A stretch of 64,000 nt of DNA from Vescimonas cirricatena. Lineage in GTDB: Bacteria > Bacillota > Clostridia > Oscillospirales > Oscillospiraceae. A program made the position numbers and the translations under genes. Below the pieces are notes generated by a model. The model ran no database searches. It saw only the letters and a list, made by a program, of their open reading frames with translations, and was not told the DNA's origin. Positions 25,309 to 34,192 of this stretch are shown piece by piece. The number at the start of each line of letters is the position of its first letter. Positions within the stretch are counted from its first letter, which is position 1. Location: assembly GCF_020687045.1 (NCBI RefSeq), contig NZ_JAJEPW010000002.1, positions 1 through 64,000 on the forward strand, given 5' to 3'.

Positions 25309-26496
25309 ATGGATCTTAACTCTACTGTAAGCGCTCAAAGGCTCCATATAGGCTTTTTCGGAACCGTCAACAGCGGAAAATCGAGCCTTGTAAACGCTTT
25401 GACCGGTCAGAAGCTCTCCATCGTTTCCGATACGAGGGGAACAACGACCGACCCCGTACAGAAGGCCATGGAGCTGCTGCCCTTAGGCCCTGTCGTCATC
25501 ATAGACACCCCCGGCCTCGACGACGGGACGGAGCTCGGCAGGCTCCGCATCGAGCGAACGATGCAGATGCTGAGAAAAACCGATATTGCGGTTATTGTTA
25601 CGGATGCTTCCGAAAAAAATGCAGAGACCGAGGGCTTCATTAAAAAGGTCAGGGAAGAGGGCATACCGTATATTCTTGTCAGAAACAAATGTGACCTTGA
25701 CGACACAGATGCCGATGGCAGCGATGTGCTTTTTGTCAGCGCAAAAACGGGGAAAAACATTAATGAGCTAAAAAGGCGTATCGCCGCGAGCATACCGGCG
25801 GTAAGGGCGGAGAAAAGGATCGTTTCGGATCTTCTGAAAAAGGGCGATACCGTCATTCTCGTCACTCCGATAGACGAGTCCGCCCCGAAGGGAAGGCTGA
25901 TACTTCCCCAGCAGCAGACGATACGCGACATTCTGGATATCGGGGGTATCTGCATGGTCGCTCAGCCGGACAAGCTCGCTTCTTCACTTGACCTGTTAAA
26001 GGAGCCGCCGAGGATGATCGTTTGCGACTCGCAGGTGTTTGGCTACGTCGATTCTGTTGTGCCGAAAGGCATCGCTTTGACTTCATTTTCAATTCTTTTC
26101 GCAAGGTACAGGGGGGATTTCGAACAACTCATTCGAGGGAGCGATGCGATCGATCGTCTTAAAGACGGCGACACCGTACTTATCAGCGAGGGCTGCACCC
26201 ACCATCGCCAGTGCGGGGATATCGGCACCGTCAAGCTGCCCGCCTGGCTGAAAAAATACACGGGCAAGGAGTTGAACTTCCGCTTCACCTCCGGCGGTGA
26301 ATTCCCAAAGGATATTTCGGGGATTGCTCTGGTTGTTCATTGTGGCGGATGTATGCTTAACGCCCGGGAACTTTCGGGCAGGCTTGACAACTGTGAAATA
26401 GAGGGAGTCAGTGTTACGAACTATGGTATTGCCATAGCGAAGATGCACGGGATACTCGAAAGAGCTCTTTCGGTTTTCCATATCTGTCAAGTGTAA
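25309..26496 (+). CDS. hydF: [FeFe]-hydrogenase maturation GTPase HydF
   Basis: A 395-residue scaffold protein. N-terminal GTPase motifs are GTVNSGKSS (P-loop), DTRGTTTDP, DTPGLDDG and RNKCD. The C-terminal iron-sulfur ligands are CTHHRQC and HCGGC, matching the CxH...HCxxC pattern of HydF. It carries the precursor diiron cluster to HydA. It is the last gene of the operon and is followed by a terminator. No hydA lies in the window. Confidence 0.95.
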   Translation: MDLNSTVSAQRLHIGFFGTVNSGKSSLVNALTGQKLSIVSDTRGTTTDPVQKAMELLPLGPVVIIDTPGLDDGTELGRLRIERTMQMLRKTDIAVIVTDASEKNAETEGFIKKVREEGIPYILVRNKCDLDDTDADGSDVLFVSAKTGKNINELKRRIAASIPAVRAEKRIVSDLLKKGDTVILVTPIDESAPKGRLILPQQQTIRDILDIGGICMVAQPDKLASSLDLLKEPPRMIVCDSQVFGYVDSVVPKGIALTSFSILFARYRGDFEQLIRGSDAIDRLKDGDTVLISEGCTHHRQCGDIGTVKLPAWLKKYTGKELNFRFTSGGEFPKDISGIALVVHCGGCMLNARELSGRLDNCEIEGVSVTNYGIAIAKMHGILERALSVFHICQV

Positions 26497-26522
26497 AGAA
26501 ATCACTCATTGCCAAACTAAAA

Positions 26523-26562
26523 GAACAAGCGTGGAGCAATGTCTCACTTGTTCGTTATTTTT
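26523..26562 (+). terminator. Intrinsic terminator after hydF
   Basis: GAACAAG (26523-26529) pairs with CTTGTTC (26547-26553), with extra inner pairing, followed by a T-rich run. Confidence 0.75.
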
Positions 26563-26647
26563 CTTGAAACCACCCAATATTGGCGATTTCGCCGCAGATA
26601 CCTTTTGATAATGATCGCGAAGAAACCGCCGCAGATTCCCTGCGGCT

Positions 26648-26779
26648 ATGCGTGCGGGCTTGTTCAGCTCCTTGTCGCCGGAGATTTCCGAGATGACCTT
26701 CGAAGACTATGCTCTGTGTGGCTATAACGAAAACTTTGGTATGGAAGGATACGTAGTCAACTCTAATTTTTTGAACTAA
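26648..26779 (+). pseudogene. Gene remnant, 43-codon frame
   Basis: ATG 26648 to TAA 26779 reads MRAGLFSSLSPEISEMTFED then YALCGYNENFGMEGYVVN. It looks like coding sequence, but has no ribosome site and is short, so it is probably the end of a lost mobile-element gene. Family not identified. Confidence 0.4.
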
Positions 26780-26874
26780 CACTCCCGTTGTTTGTTGAAT
26801 GGGATGTACAATTCCGGGCTTGCTTAGTGAAGGCATAATATGCTATACTGTGCTACATAAGAGAGGTGAAGCAA

Positions 26875-27087
26875 ATGACCTTTGCAGATGCGATTCTGAA
26901 ACTGCGCAGTGAACGGAGGCTGTCCCAGACTCAGCTTGCCAAAGAATTGGGTGTCAGCTATACCTCCGTAAACCGATGGGAAAACGGGAGGTCACTTCCG
27001 ACAAAAATGATGCTTCTCGTGATCTGCAGATACTGTGAAGAGCATCATTTGGAATTCTCTTGTGAAGAGGTTGGCCGCCTGTCGTAA
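26875..27087 (+). CDS. Small XRE-type helix-turn-helix protein
   Basis: A 70-residue protein that is almost all Cro/CI helix-turn-helix: LKLRSERRLSQTQLAKELGV, SYTSVNRWENGRSLP. GAGAGGTG precedes ATG 26875; an in-frame GTG at 26866 lies within that ribosome site. An extended -10 (TGCTATACT near 26841) is just upstream. It sits between two gene remnants, so it may be a leftover regulator of a decayed element. Confidence 0.8.
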   Translation: MTFADAILKLRSERRLSQTQLAKELGVSYTSVNRWENGRSLPTKMMLLVICRYCEEHHLEFSCEEVGRLS

Positions 27088-27096
27088 AAGAAATGA

Positions 27097-27195
27097 CCCT
27101 CAGATACAGACATTGCGCTGGTGCGGAATGTCAAGTACGGTGAAAAGCCGAACATGTATCTGAACTGCCACAATGCTACCAACCAAATATCATAA
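27097..27195 (+). pseudogene. C-terminal remnant of an element gene
   Basis: An open frame without a start reads DTDIALVRNVKYGEKPNMYL and NCHNATNQIS before TAA. Coding character is clear; the rest of the gene is missing. Family not identified with confidence. Confidence 0.4.
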
Positions 27196-27215
27196 TGAAA
27201 GGTCTGTTAAAACCA

Positions 27216-28355
27216 ATGAACCAAAAAGAACTCAACGAGCTGCGACGCCGCTGGAAGCCGGATAAAAATGCCATCAGTCGTATTTACGGCTGTTTTGTCA
27301 ATAGCAATAAGGAGATTATAACCGATTTGGACGAGTCGCTTGGCATGATGACACAGGAGGAAGCCGAGAAATACCTCAGCCTGCTGAAAAAGGCACTGTC
27401 AGGAGCACTCGGAAAAAACTTGATCGATATTGTGTTTTCCACCCAGCAGGTCATGACGGGGGAAGAACACAGAATGTTGATGGACCTGCGCACATCCGGT
27501 GCGCAGGATGCTCGGGTGCGGCAGGCATTTTATCAGAAAGTCATTCAATCGTTGGACATGGGCGAGAACAATTATCTGTTGCTGCTGGCAAGCGACAGCT
27601 ATGATGTACCCCGTCGAAATCGCGACGCCATGCGAGTCGAGGAATCGGAGGAGGTCTTTTCCTATATTCTGTGTGCGGTCTGCCCGGTTAAAACGGGAAA
27701 AACGGAATTGGGCTATTTCTCCGGAGACAATGAGTTTCATTGTGCCGCCAGTCAAACTGTTGCTGCACCGGAGATAGGCTTCCTGTTCCCGGCCTTTGAT
27801 AACCGCAGTGCCAACATCTACAATGCACTGTTTTATTCCCGCAAAGAGGGAGAACTGCATCAGGAGTTTATCGACGCAGTATTCCATACCGATTTGCCCA
27901 TGTCGGCCGCAGAACAGCGGGAGGCCTTTGAGGCCGCTCTTTCCGAGTCGTTGGGCAGCGCCTGCAGTCTTGAGATTATGCAGGCAATCCACGGTCAGCT
28001 TGCCGCAATGATTGAAAAGCATCGGGAGACGAAGGATCCGGAGCCGCTGACTGTCAGCCCCTGTGAAGTGAGCAAGATTATTTTGGATTGCGGTGCTTCG
28101 GAGGAACAGTCGGAAGCTTTTCAAGCTGCCTGTGGGGAACGGTTCGGCGCAGGCGCCGTTCTCAATCCGGCCAACCTGATTGATGCAAAGAAAGTGGAGC
28201 TGAAAACGGAGAAGGTATCACTCTCTATTGATCCTGAATACAGCCATCTTGTGGAAGCGAAGGTCATCGACGGTCAAAAGGTGTTAATCGTTCCGGTAGA
28301 AGATCATTTGGAATTCAACGGAGTTGCCGTCAATGTCAATAGGGACAAAGAATAA
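27216..28355 (+). CDS. DUF4317 domain-containing protein
   Basis: A 379-residue soluble protein. It begins MNQKELNELRRRWKPDKNAI, the typical opening of DUF4317 proteins, and is full length for the family. Segments such as YFSGDNEFHC and GFLFPAFDNRSANIYNALFY are also family-like. Function is unknown. ATG 27216 fits the family start; ATG 27195 adds seven residues. It appears to be a single-gene unit. Confidence 0.82.
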   Translation: MNQKELNELRRRWKPDKNAISRIYGCFVNSNKEIITDLDESLGMMTQEEAEKYLSLLKKALSGALGKNLIDIVFSTQQVMTGEEHRMLMDLRTSGAQDARVRQAFYQKVIQSLDMGENNYLLLLASDSYDVPRRNRDAMRVEESEEVFSYILCAVCPVKTGKTELGYFSGDNEFHCAASQTVAAPEIGFLFPAFDNRSANIYNALFYSRKEGELHQEFIDAVFHTDLPMSAAEQREAFEAALSESLGSACSLEIMQAIHGQLAAMIEKHRETKDPEPLTVSPCEVSKIILDCGASEEQSEAFQAACGERFGAGAVLNPANLIDAKKVELKTEKVSLSIDPEYSHLVEAKVIDGQKVLIVPVEDHLEFNGVAVNVNRDKE

Positions 28356-28423
28356 CCGACAATGCGCGCAGCGAAGCTTTACGGTATGCCGAAGGGGGTA
28401 TTTTTACGGCTCGGCGATATAGA

Positions 28424-29020
28424 TTGGCAAGAAAACAGAAAAGGATTACGCTAACGGCGGCAGCCAAAATGCTTGGCGTTTCGCAGCCGACATTGAGCGC
28501 GTGGGAGGGCGAAAGGAAGAACCCTTCTGTGGAATCCCTGATTCAGATGTCCGAGCTTTACGGCGTGAGCGTGGACTTTCTTCTGGGCCTTCCGGAAGCT
28601 CGATATCATCGGGCAGATATGCTTCAGCCGATTCCGCCGGAAGCTCTGCCGGCTTTTCATGATACACCCGTCTTCTCAAGCCGATATGGCTGGGCAATGG
28701 TGAATGCGATAGAAGGAGAGCTTCTCTTTGCAAGCGGGATGCGTCTGTCGCTGGCAGATGCAGCCGAAGTGTATGTTCTGCCTCCGGCCTTTGCAACACC
28801 CGGCGCGGCAGTAACCATGCCGTTGAGAAGGGACGAGCTTACCGGGTACGACTGCGTATGGGTGGAGCCAATCTCCATGGACGCCGCCCTGCGAGATGAG
28901 CTTCGCGGTTGGTATCATATTAAAAGACGCTTTGTGGAAAACGAGGTGGGGCAGCGCTTCTACTTTGATTTTTACGGTGCAAAATGGCTTGCCTTTCCAA
29001 ACGGACCGGGAAATATATGA
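28424..29020 (+). CDS. XRE family regulator with an unknown C-terminal domain
   Basis: A 198-residue protein. Residues 1-58 are a Cro/CI helix-turn-helix (LTAAAKMLGVSQPTLSAWEG, ERKNPSVESLIQMSELYGVS). The remaining ~140 residues, with an FFxxR-like aromatic C-terminus (RFYFDFYGAKWLAFPNGPG), match no family I recognise. The start is probably TTG 28424, since no in-frame ATG is found before the helix-turn-helix. Separate transcription from the DUF4317 gene is likely. Confidence 0.7.
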   Translation: MARKQKRITLTAAAKMLGVSQPTLSAWEGERKNPSVESLIQMSELYGVSVDFLLGLPEARYHRADMLQPIPPEALPAFHDTPVFSSRYGWAMVNAIEGELLFASGMRLSLADAAEVYVLPPAFATPGAAVTMPLRRDELTGYDCVWVEPISMDAALRDELRGWYHIKRRFVENEVGQRFYFDFYGAKWLAFPNGPGNI

Positions 29021-29129
29021 ATGAGGTCCATCTTGATGCGCGAAGTGAAATCAGAATAAGAACGTCCGCCCGTTTCTGCCCTTGAGGCGTGGAGCGGGCT
29101 TTCGTTCATTTTCCGGGCTGGTCTCGTTG

Positions 29130-29191
29130 CACTTTTGTGACACTTTCCATGCACTTTTGCGGGGGAAGTATTTGGCGCTCTCCTGTATACT
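29130..29191 (+). promoter_or_regulatory. Three 11-bp direct repeats and promoter, likely OmpR-type activator site
   Basis: CACTTTTGTGA (29130-29140), CACTTTCCATG (29141-29151) and CACTTTTGCGG (29152-29162) repeat every 11 bp, one helical turn. An extended -10, TGTATACT with TATACT at 29186-29191, follows, but no good -35 exists at the expected place. This is the arrangement of an OmpR/PhoB-family activated promoter. A regulator of that family is encoded at 30073. Confidence 0.65.
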
Positions 29192-29244
29192 ACAATCAAG
29201 GTTGACACCCAACCAAAACGATTAAAAAAGGAGCGTAACATACC

Positions 29245-29982
29245 ATGAAAAAGAAAACGGTTTTGAGCTTTGCACTGGCATTGGCATTGATGGTAACGGT
29301 CATCGGCACAGCGACCTCCGCCTTTGCCGCCACATCCGCACCAATGGAGCCTGTTACTAAAATTGCAACCGAGAACGAGGATGCCATCTGGGAGCAGATC
29401 GAGGCGGTGGAAGAGAAGAGCGACGCCATCTTCCAGAGAAACGCAGCGCTGTGGGAAAAGCTGGACGAAATCTGCAACGCCCTGCCTGACGACTATGACT
29501 TCACAGACTTTGACGAGGCGGCGTTTATCCGCAGCACCAATGCCCTGACCGAAGCGGAGAAGGAAACGCTTCTGGCAGACATCAAGGAGCTGAACGAACT
29601 GGATGCCCAGATGGAGGCACTGTACGCTCAGCTGCCCGCCTGCGACAATATGCCGCTCTATGAAAAGGCGCTGGAAAAGGCCGACCCCAAGGTGCTGGAT
29701 GAGATCGACACTCTGGAGCAGGAGTATGACCGCGTCTGCGAAAAGCACGCCGACCTGTGGGACAAGGTAGATGAAGCGTACTTCAATCTTCCGGACGACT
29801 ACGACTTCGACAACTACGATGAGGCAGCCTTCATCCGCAGCCTGAGCTTCCTGACCGACGCGGAAAAGGACGCGCTGATCGCCGACTACAACCGTCTTAC
29901 GGAGATCGACAGCCGACTGTGCGAGCTGTACAATTCCATCTGGGGCAACACCGGCTGCGAAAGCGGCATCTGCCCCCTTTGA
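29245..29982 (+). CDS. Secreted acidic two-repeat protein (copy 1)
   Basis: A 245-residue protein with a signal peptide (MKKKTVLSFALALALMVTVI, cleavage near AFAA). The mature part is acidic, helical and made of two homologous halves. Each has a helical stretch (ALWEKLDEICNALPDDYDF; LWDKVDEAYFNLPDDYDF) followed by DEAAFIRS and LTEAEKETLLADI / LTDAEKDALIADY. It ends with CESGICPL. The Asp-rich loops could bind cations. A near-identical paralogue is at 47665-48402. It lies directly upstream of a two-component system and may be its sensor partner or its target; function unknown. Confidence 0.85.
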   Translation: MKKKTVLSFALALALMVTVIGTATSAFAATSAPMEPVTKIATENEDAIWEQIEAVEEKSDAIFQRNAALWEKLDEICNALPDDYDFTDFDEAAFIRSTNALTEAEKETLLADIKELNELDAQMEALYAQLPACDNMPLYEKALEKADPKVLDEIDTLEQEYDRVCEKHADLWDKVDEAYFNLPDDYDFDNYDEAAFIRSLSFLTDAEKDALIADYNRLTEIDSRLCELYNSIWGNTGCESGICPL

Positions 29983-30072
29983 CGGAAAGGCGGTTTTCTG
30001 ATAGTATAAAATCAACATCCTGCCGATGCTGCGCCCACGCGCAGCATTTGGCGCTGCTTGCAAGGAGGACGC

Positions 30073-30774
30073 ATGGGACATACCATTTATCTGGCGGACG
30101 ATGAAAAGAGCATACGGGAGTTGCTGCACAGCTTCCTTACAAGCGACGGCTATACCGTGCGCTCCTTTGAAAGCGGTGACGCGCTGCTGGAGGCGTTTCG
30201 TCAGGAGCCCGCGGAGTTGGTGATCCTGGATATCATGATGCCCGGCACGGACGGACTTGCCGTGTGCCGGGAGCTTCGCTCTGTTTCCGATATTCCCATC
30301 ATCCTTCTTACGGCCAAGGACAGCGAGCTGGACTACGTCATGGGCATCAGTCAGGGCAGCGACGATTATCTCACCAAGCCCTTCCGTCCGACGATATTGC
30401 TGATGAAGGTGAAGGCGCTGCTGCGCCGCGTGGAGATGGATCGAGGAAAAACAGCGGCGGCAGAGGATGAGCTGCGCTACGGGGATATCCGCTATTCCGC
30501 TACGGAAAACGCCGTCTTTTGCGGAAGCACGATCGTGGCGCTGACCCAGACCGAGCTGCGGCTGCTCAGCTATATGATGAAGCAGCCGGAAAAGGCCTAT
30601 TCCCGCGAGGAGCTGCTCAGCGCGGTGTGGGGCTTCGACTCGGAGGTGGAGACCCGCGTGACCGATGAAACGCTGCGCCGCATCCGAAAAAAGCTGCTGC
30701 AAGCGGGCAGCAACGTCAGCGTAAGCACCATCTGGGGCTTTGGTTATAAGCTGAAGGGGGCAGAGCGCACGTGA
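30073..30774 (+). CDS. OmpR/PhoB family response regulator
   Basis: A 233-residue response regulator. The receiver domain has the acidic pair LADDEKS, phosphorylation Asp in LVILDIMMPGTDG, and the conserved Lys in YLTKPF. The C-terminal winged helix includes LTQTELRLLSYMMKQPEKAY and ETRVTDETLRRIRKKL. AAGGAGG precedes ATG 30073. It overlaps the histidine kinase gene. The 11-bp repeats at 29130-29162 are the natural candidate for its binding site. Confidence 0.93.
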   Translation: MGHTIYLADDEKSIRELLHSFLTSDGYTVRSFESGDALLEAFRQEPAELVILDIMMPGTDGLAVCRELRSVSDIPIILLTAKDSELDYVMGISQGSDDYLTKPFRPTILLMKVKALLRRVEMDRGKTAAAEDELRYGDIRYSATENAVFCGSTIVALTQTELRLLSYMMKQPEKAYSREELLSAVWGFDSEVETRVTDETLRRIRKKLLQAGSNVSVSTIWGFGYKLKGAERT

Positions 30775-31991
30775 AAAACATCAAGCTGCGGATCGTGTAT
30801 CTGATCCTTTGCTCGGCTCTGCTGCTCTTTGCACTGTTCATGCTGGCGGTGAACCTCATCATACCCGCACACTTTGTACGTGAGGCAAAAAAGGCGCTCA
30901 TCAGCGAGGCACAGTACCAGAACCGCACCATCCCCTATACCGACGATGAATCCTTTTTTGACGATGAATGGAATGACACGGAGGAGCACTTCCTTACGCC
31001 AAGCATCGTATTTTTAGAGTTGGATCATGTCAATCAATCAAGCGGTTGGAACAGGGACGCATATCGCCTGGAGAAAAAACTGCTGGAATACTGCAAGGGG
31101 CGGGATCTATCGCTCAACCAATGCTATACCTTCAAAACGGACAGGCATCACCTGATCTTCATGTCCGTGCAGGAGGAGCAGGACGATTGGGAAAAGCCAT
31201 ACGCCTATATCATGTACATAGACATCGGGCCCATCACCCGCTATATCGTGACGCTGAATTGGGCGTTCTTTGCGGTGCTGCTGGCGATCTCCTCCGTCAT
31301 GTGCCTGCTGGGGTTCCGCTTCGGTCGGGATATTGAAAAGGAAGCGGAGCGGCAGCAGACCTTCTTCCAGAATGCCTCCCACGAGCTGAAAACGCCGCTT
31401 ATGGCGATACAGGGCTATGCGGAGGGAATACAGGCGGGCGTCATGGATGCGGGCGGCGCTGCGGAGGTGATCCTGGAGGAAAGCGACCGCATGACGGAGC
31501 TGGTGGAAGAGCTCCTGGACATCTCGAAAATCGATATGGGGCGGCAGCTGCTTGCCTTTTCCGAGATGGATATTCGGGAGCTGCTATACGACAGCATACG
31601 CGCCGTGGAGCCGACAGTCGTCAGCGGCGGTATCGCCATCGTGCCGGAATTCCCTGAAGAACCCATCATGGTCAAATGCGATGACACGCAGATGCGCAGG
31701 GCGGTCACGAATATCCTGACCAACGGATTGCGCTATGCCCGCAGCGAGCTGCGCCTGACCTGCCGCGCAGACAGGCGGCAGGTGACGATACGCATACAGG
31801 ACGACGGGGACGGCATCGCCGAGGAAGATCTTCCCCGCATCTTCGACCGCTTTTACATGGGCAAAAGCGGAAAATCCGGCATCGGCCTTGCGCTGACCCG
31901 GGAGATCATCCACCTGCACAAGGGAACCATCCGCGCCCGCAACGGGGACACCGGCGCTGTTTTCGAGATCTCCATTCCGGTGAGCAAATAA
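30771..31991 (+). CDS. Two-component sensor histidine kinase
   Basis: A 406-residue membrane kinase starting at GTG 30771, overlapping the regulator stop. Two membrane segments (about residues 7-30 and 160-182) flank an extracellular sensor of roughly 130 residues rich in acidic and aromatic residues. The HisKA H-box is NASHELKTPLMAIQGYAEGI. ATPase motifs are the N-box region NILTNGLRYA, DDGDGIAEEDLPRIFDRFY and SGIGLALTREI. Signal unknown. Confidence 0.93.
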   Translation: MKNIKLRIVYLILCSALLLFALFMLAVNLIIPAHFVREAKKALISEAQYQNRTIPYTDDESFFDDEWNDTEEHFLTPSIVFLELDHVNQSSGWNRDAYRLEKKLLEYCKGRDLSLNQCYTFKTDRHHLIFMSVQEEQDDWEKPYAYIMYIDIGPITRYIVTLNWAFFAVLLAISSVMCLLGFRFGRDIEKEAERQQTFFQNASHELKTPLMAIQGYAEGIQAGVMDAGGAAEVILEESDRMTELVEELLDISKIDMGRQLLAFSEMDIRELLYDSIRAVEPTVVSGGIAIVPEFPEEPIMVKCDDTQMRRAVTNILTNGLRYARSELRLTCRADRRQVTIRIQDDGDGIAEEDLPRIFDRFYMGKSGKSGIGLALTREIIHLHKGTIRARNGDTGAVFEISIPVSK

Positions 31992-32123
31992 GAAGATCAC
32001 CGCGCCGCCTTTGAGCGTCCCTCTTGCAAAAAGGACGGGCCTGGAAAGAATCTTTGCTGGTGCCGGGCGGAGAGTTTCCCGTGATTTCCTCTTGTGCCCA
32101 CATTGTCAGAATGGAGTACATCT

Positions 32124-32690
32124 ATGGACTGCAAAGCAAAAAAATATCTGCATATTTATGACTGGAACTACTGGTGGGGCTATTACCGCTGCTGTAAGGA
32201 CTGGGAACCTTTCCATGTGGCGGAGTTTTCTCTTTCCGAGGACGAGGCAGGAAAGGCGCCCTTTTTCCACTTTGATTTCCATAACCTCCCTGCCCTTCAC
32301 CAGACCATTCTGGACGGTGAGTTTGTGGAGCCGGATAACCCGGATCTTCCGCACTTTCTGGAGCAGGCAAGGCGGCTCAGAAGCGGTGAACAGGACTGGT
32401 TCGTCGGGGCGCTGTACTATCCGCTTTTTTCACCGGAGATGCATTTCTGCAACGCCTCCGTCCGGAGCGGCGTCCCGCTGACACAGCTGCTTTCCCCGTC
32501 TGTACCGCCCTATTATGGGGTGATCTTTCTCCGGGAGGAGCGCCCCCTCACTCCGGAGGTGCTGACGCATTGGGCGGAGACACTGTCCCAACCCCTGTTC
32601 GGCCAGCCGTTTTCCTGTACGCTTGCACAAGTCCCCAGCCGGCAGGAGGCCATGGAGCAGTTTGAGAATGAGATGCGGCTGACGCGATGA
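32124..32690 (+). CDS. Hypothetical protein
   Basis: A 188-residue soluble protein, MDCKAKKYLHIYDWNYWWGY onward, rich in aromatic residues in its first 40 positions. No signal peptide or membrane segment, and no family recognised. GGAG lies before ATG 32124; a longer frame begins at 32094. It follows the histidine kinase by 130 bp and may be co-transcribed with it. Confidence 0.65.
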   Translation: MDCKAKKYLHIYDWNYWWGYYRCCKDWEPFHVAEFSLSEDEAGKAPFFHFDFHNLPALHQTILDGEFVEPDNPDLPHFLEQARRLRSGEQDWFVGALYYPLFSPEMHFCNASVRSGVPLTQLLSPSVPPYYGVIFLREERPLTPEVLTHWAETLSQPLFGQPFSCTLAQVPSRQEAMEQFENEMRLTR

Positions 32691-32775
32691 ACGAGCGCCC
32701 GCCGCGCTGCCCGGCAGCAGCTGCAAGGCCCCCAACGCCCTGCGGTTGCAGAATTACTTACAACGGAGAAAATGC

Positions 32776-33300
32776 ATGACATTTGAAATTCACAGCAATA
32801 TCACAAATCGATCTATGACCGTAGCCGCCCGCGCGATGCGCAGGGTGCTGCGGCGAAAGAGAAACATTCTTTGGGCCATCTTCGGCTGGAGCGTCTTTTT
32901 ATTCAACGCATTGCTGCTGATTCCATTCGATGGAGAGCCTTTTGCGCTTGATGTCAGAACGGTGACTTCCCTGCTGGCAGAGGTGATGCTGCTGTCCGTT
33001 CTGCTGTTTCAGGACCGATTCAATGGCATGATCGCCCGCAAAAACGCGCTGGCGGGCACAAAGGAATATCATGTCGCATTCGGCGAGGATTCCTATACCG
33101 TCGTTACGGCGGCCACCACCTCCACGTTCCGCTATGAGCTGATCGACGCACTGGCTGAGTCGCAGGACTACATCATCTTTCTGATGAAAAAACGCTATGC
33201 GCAGCCTCTGGACAAGCGTACTCTTACCGGCGGGACGGTGGAGGAATTCAAGCGATTCCTTGAGGAGAAGACCGGAAAGACGTTCCGGCGTGTGAAATGA
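32776..33300 (+). CDS. YcxB-like membrane protein
   Basis: A 174-residue protein with two hydrophobic segments (about residues 33-52 and 64-85), then a C-terminal cytoplasmic domain. The pattern FRYELIDALAESQDYIIFLM, LDKRTLTGGTVEEFKRFLEE resembles the YcxB C-terminal domain (PF14317). ATG 32776 follows GGAGAAAATGC. It overlaps the next gene by 4 bases. Confidence 0.65.
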   Translation: MTFEIHSNITNRSMTVAARAMRRVLRRKRNILWAIFGWSVFLFNALLLIPFDGEPFALDVRTVTSLLAEVMLLSVLLFQDRFNGMIARKNALAGTKEYHVAFGEDSYTVVTAATTSTFRYELIDALAESQDYIIFLMKKRYAQPLDKRTLTGGTVEEFKRFLEEKTGKTFRRVK

Positions 33301-34061
33301 ACGAATTTTCTATTACGCCCTTTCGCGGGCCGCATTTGCTTCTGCTTTTGCTTACGGCAACGGCGGTGCTGCTCATATTCTTGCTGCTGCGCGGAAAACC
33401 GGAAGCACGGCGCTCCCGGTATCTGATCGGCGTTTGCTTTTTTAATCTCGCGCTGTTTGCCGGCTACAAGCTCTCACTGTCCATGGACGCAGCGTATATC
33501 CGTGCGTACTATCCCAACGGCTTCAACATTTTCAATGAGCTGCCGCTGCACCTGTGCAACATCAATCTGTTCCTGATCCCGCTGGGCGTGTGGAAGAGAA
33601 ACCGCTCGATCATGGGCTTTTCCTTCTTTGTAGCGCCCTTTGGCGCACTGATGGCGCTGCTCTTCCCGGAGCCGCTGTTCTCCGGCTTTTCGCTGTTAAT
33701 GCCGCGAATTTTCGGCTACTATGTGACCCACGCTCTCCTTGTTGTCTGCGGCCTGAGTCTGGCGACGCTGGGCTTTTACCGCCCCGACCCCAAGGATATC
33801 CCGCGGATCCTCAAGACCTTTGGTTTGCTTGCCGTAGGTGCGCACCTTATCAATCTCCTGTTACGCCTCACGCTCTGCCCGGAGGCAAACTACTTCTTCA
33901 CCTACGGCGCGGAGATCGGCGTGCTCAAGCTGTTTTGGCGCATCATCCCGGCGCCGCTGCTTTACGGACTGCCGGCACCGCTGTTCCTTGCAGGCTATAT
34001 GTACGCGGTCTGTGCGTTGTCCCGCCTGACGCGAGGAGCGGAAGAAGTGCCTTTTTCATAA
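33297..34061 (+). CDS. YwaF/TIGR02206 family membrane protein
   Basis: A 254-residue integral membrane protein with about seven hydrophobic segments. The core FNELPLHLCNINLFLIPLGV is the conserved segment of the YwaF/TIGR02206 family, whose function is unknown. It starts inside the end of the YcxB-like gene (ATGA), so the two form an operon. Confidence 0.78.
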   Translation: MNEFSITPFRGPHLLLLLLTATAVLLIFLLLRGKPEARRSRYLIGVCFFNLALFAGYKLSLSMDAAYIRAYYPNGFNIFNELPLHLCNINLFLIPLGVWKRNRSIMGFSFFVAPFGALMALLFPEPLFSGFSLLMPRIFGYYVTHALLVVCGLSLATLGFYRPDPKDIPRILKTFGLLAVGAHLINLLLRLTLCPEANYFFTYGAEIGVLKLFWRIIPAPLLYGLPAPLFLAGYMYAVCALSRLTRGAEEVPFS

Positions 34062-34192
34062 ATTGGATAAGTCCCACAGCGCAAAAACAGGAGGATAAGA
34101 CATTGCTGCATACCAATCAAAGATAAAACGCGGCGGCCAGAGCGTTGCAGGCCTCGTTCAAATCGGGTACTGACAATACACTCCCCCGCCGT

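Larger units (their letters stand above)
29128..30060 (+). repeat. Large direct repeat, copy 1
   Basis: About 930 bp, from the CACTTT repeats through the secreted-protein gene to the GCAGCATTTGGCGCT sequence before the response regulator. The second copy is at about 47547-48474, same orientation. Identity is high throughout, including promoter, ribosome site and the hairpin region after the gene. Confidence 0.85.

Noticed and set aside
28972..30702. 576-codon minus-strand frame across the secreted protein and response regulator
   Set aside because: It is antisense to two well-supported genes; its length reflects codon bias of the plus-strand genes.
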